A DNA stretch of 17,678 bases from assembly GCA_900759005.1 (NCBI GenBank), contig CAAEUQ010000096.1, forward strand, positions 1 through 17,678, in the 5' to 3' direction. The translations under genes and the position numbers were made by a program. The notes under the pieces are model-generated. The model worked only from the letters and a program-made list of their open reading frames with translations. It was not told the DNA's origin and searched no databases. The stretch is from Clostridia bacterium. GTDB lineage: Bacteria > Bacillota > Clostridia > Christensenellales > Aristaeellaceae. Shown here piece by piece: positions 15,569-17,678 of the stretch (the stretch's first letter is position 1; every line of letters starts with the position of its first letter).

Positions 15569-15600
15569 TTGCGATGGCCCTGACCAAGCCGTTCGCGCAA
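15569..15600 (+). promoter_or_regulatory. Stem-loop in the rplM leader, possible L13 autoregulatory site
   Basis: TTGCG (15569-15573) pairs with CGCAA (15596-15600), and an inner GGC/GCC pair stabilises the loop. L13 leaders that respond to ribosomal protein are known in Firmicutes (Rfam L13_leader). I see the position and a modest hairpin, but I cannot confirm the Rfam consensus. Confidence 0.35.
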
Positions 15601-15630
15601 AGCATCGATCTAATTTGGAGGGAAATACTC

Positions 15631-16059
15631 GTGAGTACTTATATGGCGAATCCCCAGAACGTCGAGCGTCAGTGGTACGTAATCGACGCAGAGGGTATGG
15701 TATTCGGTCGCCTGGCTTCCCAGGTCGCTTCCATGCTCCGCGGTAAGCATAAGCCCACCTTCACTCCGCATTGCGATTGCGGTGACTACATCATCGTCGT
15801 GAATGCGGACAAGCTGGTTTTCACCGGCAAGAAGCTGGATCAGAAAATGTATCGTCATCATACCGGTTATGCCGGCGGCCTGAAGGAAGTTTCCTACCGT
15901 AAGCTGATGGCGAACAAGAGCGAATTTGCGTTCCGCGAAGCGGTTCGCAGAATGCTCCCCAAAGGACCGCTCGGTTATGCAATGGCGAAGAAGCTGTTTG
16001 TATACGCCGGTGCGGAGCACAATCAGCAGGCTCAGAAGCCCGTTGAGCTGAAATTGTAA
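15631..16059 (+). CDS. rplM: 50S ribosomal protein L13
   Basis: The 142-residue protein shows the whole L13 pattern: YMANPQNVERQWYVIDAEG, GRLASQVASMLRGK, PTFTPHCDCGDYIIVVNA, LTGKK-like FTGKKLDQKMYRHHTGY, GGLKEVSYRKLM, and MLPKGPLGYAMAKKLFVYAG. The GTG start at 15631 is chosen because GGAGGG (15617-15622) lies eight bases before it and clostridial L13 proteins commonly begin MSTYMANP; the ATG at 15643 would give a 16-base or longer spacer. The frame is open upstream to 15472, but that region holds the promoter and leader. rpsI follows 20 bases later in the standard bacterial order. Confidence 0.97.
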   Translation: MSTYMANPQNVERQWYVIDAEGMVFGRLASQVASMLRGKHKPTFTPHCDCGDYIIVVNADKLVFTGKKLDQKMYRHHTGYAGGLKEVSYRKLMANKSEFAFREAVRRMLPKGPLGYAMAKKLFVYAGAEHNQQAQKPVELKL

Positions 16060-16079
16060 TCTGGGAGGAGGACGAAAAC

Positions 16080-16472
16080 ATGAATAGTGCGAACATCCAT
16101 GCCGTTGGCAGAAGAAAAAAGGCGATCGCCCGCGTTCGTCTGATCCCCGGCGAGGGCAAGATCCTCATCAATAAGCGTGATCTCGATAGCTACTTCGGCT
16201 ATGAAACGCTGAAGACCGTCGTTCGCCAGCCCCTGACGCTGACCGATACCCTCAGTAAGTATGACGTGCTCGTCAACTGCAAGGGCGGCGGCTTCACTGG
16301 TCAGGCAGGTGCGATTCGTCACGGTATCGCTCGCGCGCTGGTTAAGGCTGACGCTGATCTGAAGCCCGCCATCAAGAAGGCTGGTTTCCTGACCCGCGAT
16401 CCGCGCATGAAGGAGCGCAAGAAGTACGGCCTCAAGGCTGCCCGTCGCGCTCCGCAGTTCAGCAAGCGCTAA
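16080..16472 (+). CDS. rpsI: 30S ribosomal protein S9
   Basis: The 130-residue protein has HAVGRRKKAIARVRLIPGEGK at its start, GGGFTGQAGAIRHGIARAL in the middle, and the conserved C-terminal KYGLKAARRAPQFSKR whose last residues reach the ribosomal P site. Length is typical. ATG 16080 follows GGGAGGAGG. It is the last gene of the rplM operon and the last one with host-like context: just after its terminator the sequence becomes AT-rich and then ParA-like. The 3' end of rpsI is a known integration site of some ICEs in Firmicutes. Confidence 0.97.
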   Translation: MNSANIHAVGRRKKAIARVRLIPGEGKILINKRDLDSYFGYETLKTVVRQPLTLTDTLSKYDVLVNCKGGGFTGQAGAIRHGIARALVKADADLKPAIKKAGFLTRDPRMKERKKYGLKAARRAPQFSKR

Positions 16473-16490
16473 ACTTTATCAAAAGTGGTC

Positions 16491-16525
16491 AAAAACCCCG
16501 GAACTACGCGGTTTCCGGGGTTTTT
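16491..16525 (+). terminator. Terminator of the rplM-rpsI operon
   Basis: AAAAACCCCGGAA (16491-16503) pairs perfectly over 13 bp with TTCCGGGGTTTTT (16513-16525), with a 9-base loop. The A and T tracts on both sides make it usable in either direction. Confidence 0.93.
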
Positions 16526-16532
16526 CCTTTTC

Positions 16533-16554
16533 AAATGGTTTGACGCAATTTGAC
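16533..16554 (+). repeat. 22-bp direct repeat, copy A
   Basis: The copy reads AAATGGTTTGACGC then AATTTGAC and matches copy B at 16712-16733 in 18 of 22 positions. The two copies are in the same orientation, 179 bp apart. It could be a recombinase arm site, a regulator site or a partition-protein site. Confidence 0.65.
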
Positions 16555-16560
16555 AGAACG

Positions 16561-16623
16561 AAGCCTCTTTTAACCCGTTTTCTATGGGTTAAATGGTGGA
16601 CAACCACCCCAAAAAGAGGGCTT
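16561..16623 (+). other. Potential three-way junction (nested inverted repeats)
   Basis: The outer arms AAGCCTCTTTT (16561-16571) and AAAAGAGGGCTT (16612-16623) pair with one bulged G. Inside are two hairpins: TTTAACCC (16569-16576) with GGGTTAAA (16586-16593), and GGTGG (16595-16599) with CCACC (16604-16608) around ACAA. The first T residues are shared between the outer stem and the first hairpin, so not all pairs form at once. It may act as folded RNA or as a cruciform DNA site. Confidence 0.55.
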
Positions 16624-16646
16624 ATGGGTTAAAAAATAGGACAACC
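16583..16646 (+). repeat. Two tandem copies of a bipartite motif, period 40-41 bp
   Basis: TATGGGTTAAA occurs at 16583-16593 and again at 16623-16633. GGACAACC occurs at 16598-16605 and again at 16639-16646. Order and orientation are the same in both units, with a 4- or 5-base gap between the halves. A spacing near four helical turns puts both copies on the same face of DNA, as for iterons or operator pairs. The GGGTTAAA of the second copy can compete with the first for pairing to TTTAACCC at 16569-16576. Confidence 0.75.
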
Positions 16647-16669
16647 GAGACGCGATTTTGGGCTGCCAA

Positions 16670-16693
16670 GGGGATGTTTATTTATACATCTCC
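16670..16693 (+). other. Small hairpin in the element-edge region
   Basis: GGGGATGT (16670-16677) pairs with ACATCTCC (16686-16693), eight pairs with one G-U wobble, around an 8-base AT-only loop. No direct T-run follows; CTTTTT comes eight bases later at 16701-16706. It may be part of a structured RNA. Confidence 0.5.
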
Positions 16694-16711
16694 AAGAGAC
16701 CTTTTTCGTGA

Positions 16712-16733
16712 AAACGGTTTGTCTGAATTTGAC
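16712..16733 (+). repeat. 22-bp direct repeat, copy B
   Basis: The copy reads AAACGGTTTGTCTG then AATTTGAC, the partner of copy A at 16533-16554 (18 of 22 identical). A further AATTTGA half-copy follows directly at 16736-16742. Confidence 0.65.
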
Positions 16734-16767
16734 CTAATTTGAACAAAAGAGAATAAATCTAATCGCC

Positions 16768-16799
16768 AAGCGCTCAGTATTTTTTACTGGGCGCTTTTT
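16768..16799 (+). terminator. Terminator-like hairpin upstream of parA (first)
   Basis: AAGCGCTCAGTA (16768-16779) pairs with TACTGGGCGCTT (16785-16796) over 12 bp with one wobble and a T5 loop, followed by a T-run to 16799. No gene precedes it within 240 bases, so it ends either a small RNA or a parA leader. Confidence 0.85.
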
Positions 16800-16830
16800 G
16801 CGTTTCCGGGGAATTTCATTCCGGGATAAG

Positions 16831-16870
16831 AAAAGGCCGTCACTTTCAATTTTTGAAGTGGCGGCTTTTT
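16831..16870. terminator. Second terminator-like hairpin, 45 bases before parA
   Basis: AAAAGGCCGTCACTTT (from 16831) pairs with AAGTGGCGGCTTTT (ending about 16869) over about 15 bp, with one bulged G and wobbles, flanked by A-tracts and T-tracts on both sides. It can act in both directions. No promoter is evident between it and parA, so parA transcription must pass through it or begin very close to it. Confidence 0.8.
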
Positions 16871-16915
16871 CTATTTCCAGAAGCCATAGAACAATTCAGA
16901 AATGAGGTGAAGTCA

Positions 16916-17678
16916 TTGAACACGCAAATCATCGCCATCGCCAACCAGAAAGGCGGCGTAGGCAAGACAACCACCTGCGCGAACTTGGGGATCGGGCTGG
17001 CACAGGCCGGGAAGAAAGTGCTGCTGATTGACGGGGACCCGCAAGGCAGCCTGACCATCAGCTTGGGCCATCCCCAGCCGGATAAACTGCCCTTTACCCT
17101 GTCCGACGCTATGGGCCGTATTCTGATGGATGAGCCAATCAAGCCCGGTGAGGGTATCCTGCACCACCCGGAAGGCGTTGACCTGATGCCCGCCGACATC
17201 CAGCTCTCCGGCATGGAGGTCTCCCTGGTGAACGCCATGAGCCGTGAGACCATCCTGCGGCAGTATATCGACACGCTCAAGGGACAGTATTCCCACATCC
17301 TGATAGACTGCCAGCCATCCCTGGGTATGCTCACGGTCAACGCCCTGGCCGCCGCCAACAGGGTCATAATCCCCGTTCAGGCGGAGTACCTGCCCGCTAA
17401 GGGCCTGGAACAGCTGCTCCAGACCGTAAACAAGGTGAAGCGGCAGATCAACCCCAAGCTCCAGATCGACGGCATATTGCTGACGATGGTGGACAACCGC
17501 ACCAACTTCGCCAAGGAGATTGCCGCCCTGCTGCGGGAGACCTATGGCAGCAAAATCAAGGTGTTCGGCACCGAGATTCCCCATTCTGTCCGGGCAAAGG
17601 AAATCAGCGCCGAGGGCAAGAGCATTTTCGCCCATGACCCCAATGGCAAGGTGGCCGAGGGGTACAAAAATCTGACCC
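16916..17678 (+). CDS. parA: ParA/Soj family partition ATPase (3' truncated by the window)
   Basis: At least 254 residues are encoded, with no stop before the window end. The TTG start at 16916 follows GAGGTGA (16904-16910). The protein opens with IIAIANQKGGVGKTTTCANL, the deviant Walker A of ParA/MinD ATPases (signature Lys12, P-loop Lys17). It continues with LLIDGDPQGSLTISLG (Walker A'), ILIDCQPSLGMLTVNAL (Walker B) and VIIPVQAEYLPAKGLEQLL. These proteins dimerise on DNA with ATP and move plasmids, ICEs or chromosomes with a ParB partner. The lack of an N-terminal HTH makes it the small type Ib/Soj-like class. Typical length is about 255-275, so only the tail is missing. Codon use (gcc, ctg, aac, atc) contrasts with the host genes, supporting transfer. 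A ParB or other element genes would be expected next. Confidence 0.93.
   Translation, partial: MNTQIIAIANQKGGVGKTTTCANLGIGLAQAGKKVLLIDGDPQGSLTISLGHPQPDKLPFTLSDAMGRILMDEPIKPGEGILHHPEGVDLMPADIQLSGMEVSLVNAMSRETILRQYIDTLKGQYSHILIDCQPSLGMLTVNALAAANRVIIPVQAEYLPAKGLEQLLQTVNKVKRQINPKLQIDGILLTMVDNRTNFAKEIAALLRETYGSKIKVFGTEIPHSVRAKEISAEGKSIFAHDPNGKVAEGYKNLT

Larger units (their letters stand above)
16526..17678 (+). mobile_element. Putative edge of an integrated element (ICE or plasmid-like island) downstream of rpsI
   Basis: From about 16526 the base composition and codon choice differ from everything upstream. First comes a 390-bp AT-rich block without a gene, full of direct and inverted repeats, and then a ParA gene whose alanine codons are mostly gcc instead of the gcg seen before. 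ParA next to a ribosomal operon is not a normal chromosomal setting (chromosomal soj/parA usually sits near gidB and spo0J), but it is common at one end of integrative conjugative elements in gut Clostridia. The true boundary is unknown and could lie anywhere from the rpsI 3' end to about 16740. No integrase, relaxase or opposite att site is in the window. Confidence 0.6.

Noticed and set aside
16913..17635. Minus-strand open frame of 240 codons over parA
   Set aside because: The + strand frame carries all ParA motifs from a good start and runs through the window end. The antisense frame shows no motif.
1..17678. CRISPR array, tRNA or rRNA genes
   Set aside because: No regularly spaced repeat array was seen (the 40-bp repeats have only two copies), and no tRNA-like cloverleaf with CCA end or T-arm consensus, nor rRNA sequence, was recognised.

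Overview
The window looks like a chromosomal segment of a fairly GC-rich Firmicute, most likely an uncultured gut Clostridia (Christensenellales-like). This is inferred from AGGAGG-type ribosome binding sites, sigma-A promoters of TTGACA-17-TATAAT type, the long-form PurL, a split PurH, a clostridial-type L13 start, and XRE regulators with a zinc ribbon or S24-like tail. No species can be named from sequence alone. Codon use is strongly biased to gcg, cgc and gaa until about position 16470 and then changes abruptly.

Layout. (1) 1-6597 is the end of a purine operon on the + strand: the C-terminal part of a PurO-like IMP cyclohydrolase, a stand-alone AICAR formyltransferase, purD and long purL, closed by a strong terminator. 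The first two genes together replace the usual bifunctional PurH. (2) 6603-8396 has a near-consensus promoter, dapA and a TrmH/SpoU-type RNA methyltransferase. (3) 8393-9993 holds a MATE efflux gene behind a leader of about 130 nt. The leader contains an intrinsic terminator, competing stems and a possible 20-codon leader ORF, so attenuation is plausible. (4) 10069-11212 encodes a Nudix hydrolase overlapping a GNAT acetyltransferase. (5) 11197-12400 is ybaB then recR, with a terminator-like hairpin between them and a bidirectional terminator after recR.

(6) 12391-13607 carries two minus-strand regulators: an XRE protein with a zinc ribbon, and an XRE protein with an S24 (LexA/CI-like) tail that seems to lack the catalytic serine. 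(7) 13698-15468 is transcribed divergently from the S24 regulator: a small P-loop protein, a small single-pass membrane protein and a polytopic membrane protein, none with a known function. (8) 15496-16525 is the rplM-rpsI ribosomal operon with its own promoter, leader and terminator.

(9) From about 16526 to the end the sequence changes character. A 390-bp AT-rich non-coding block contains two kinds of direct repeat, a potential three-way-junction fold and two more terminator hairpins. It precedes a ParA ATPase with gcc/ctg-rich codon use that runs off the window. The best reading is the edge of an integrated element, such as an ICE or plasmid-like island, sitting just downstream of rpsI. The integrase and the other end are not in the window.

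Most interesting for follow-up are the repeat-rich element edge (16526-16915), the MATE leader, the S24-like regulator with its divergent unknown genes, and the ybaB/recR terminator.
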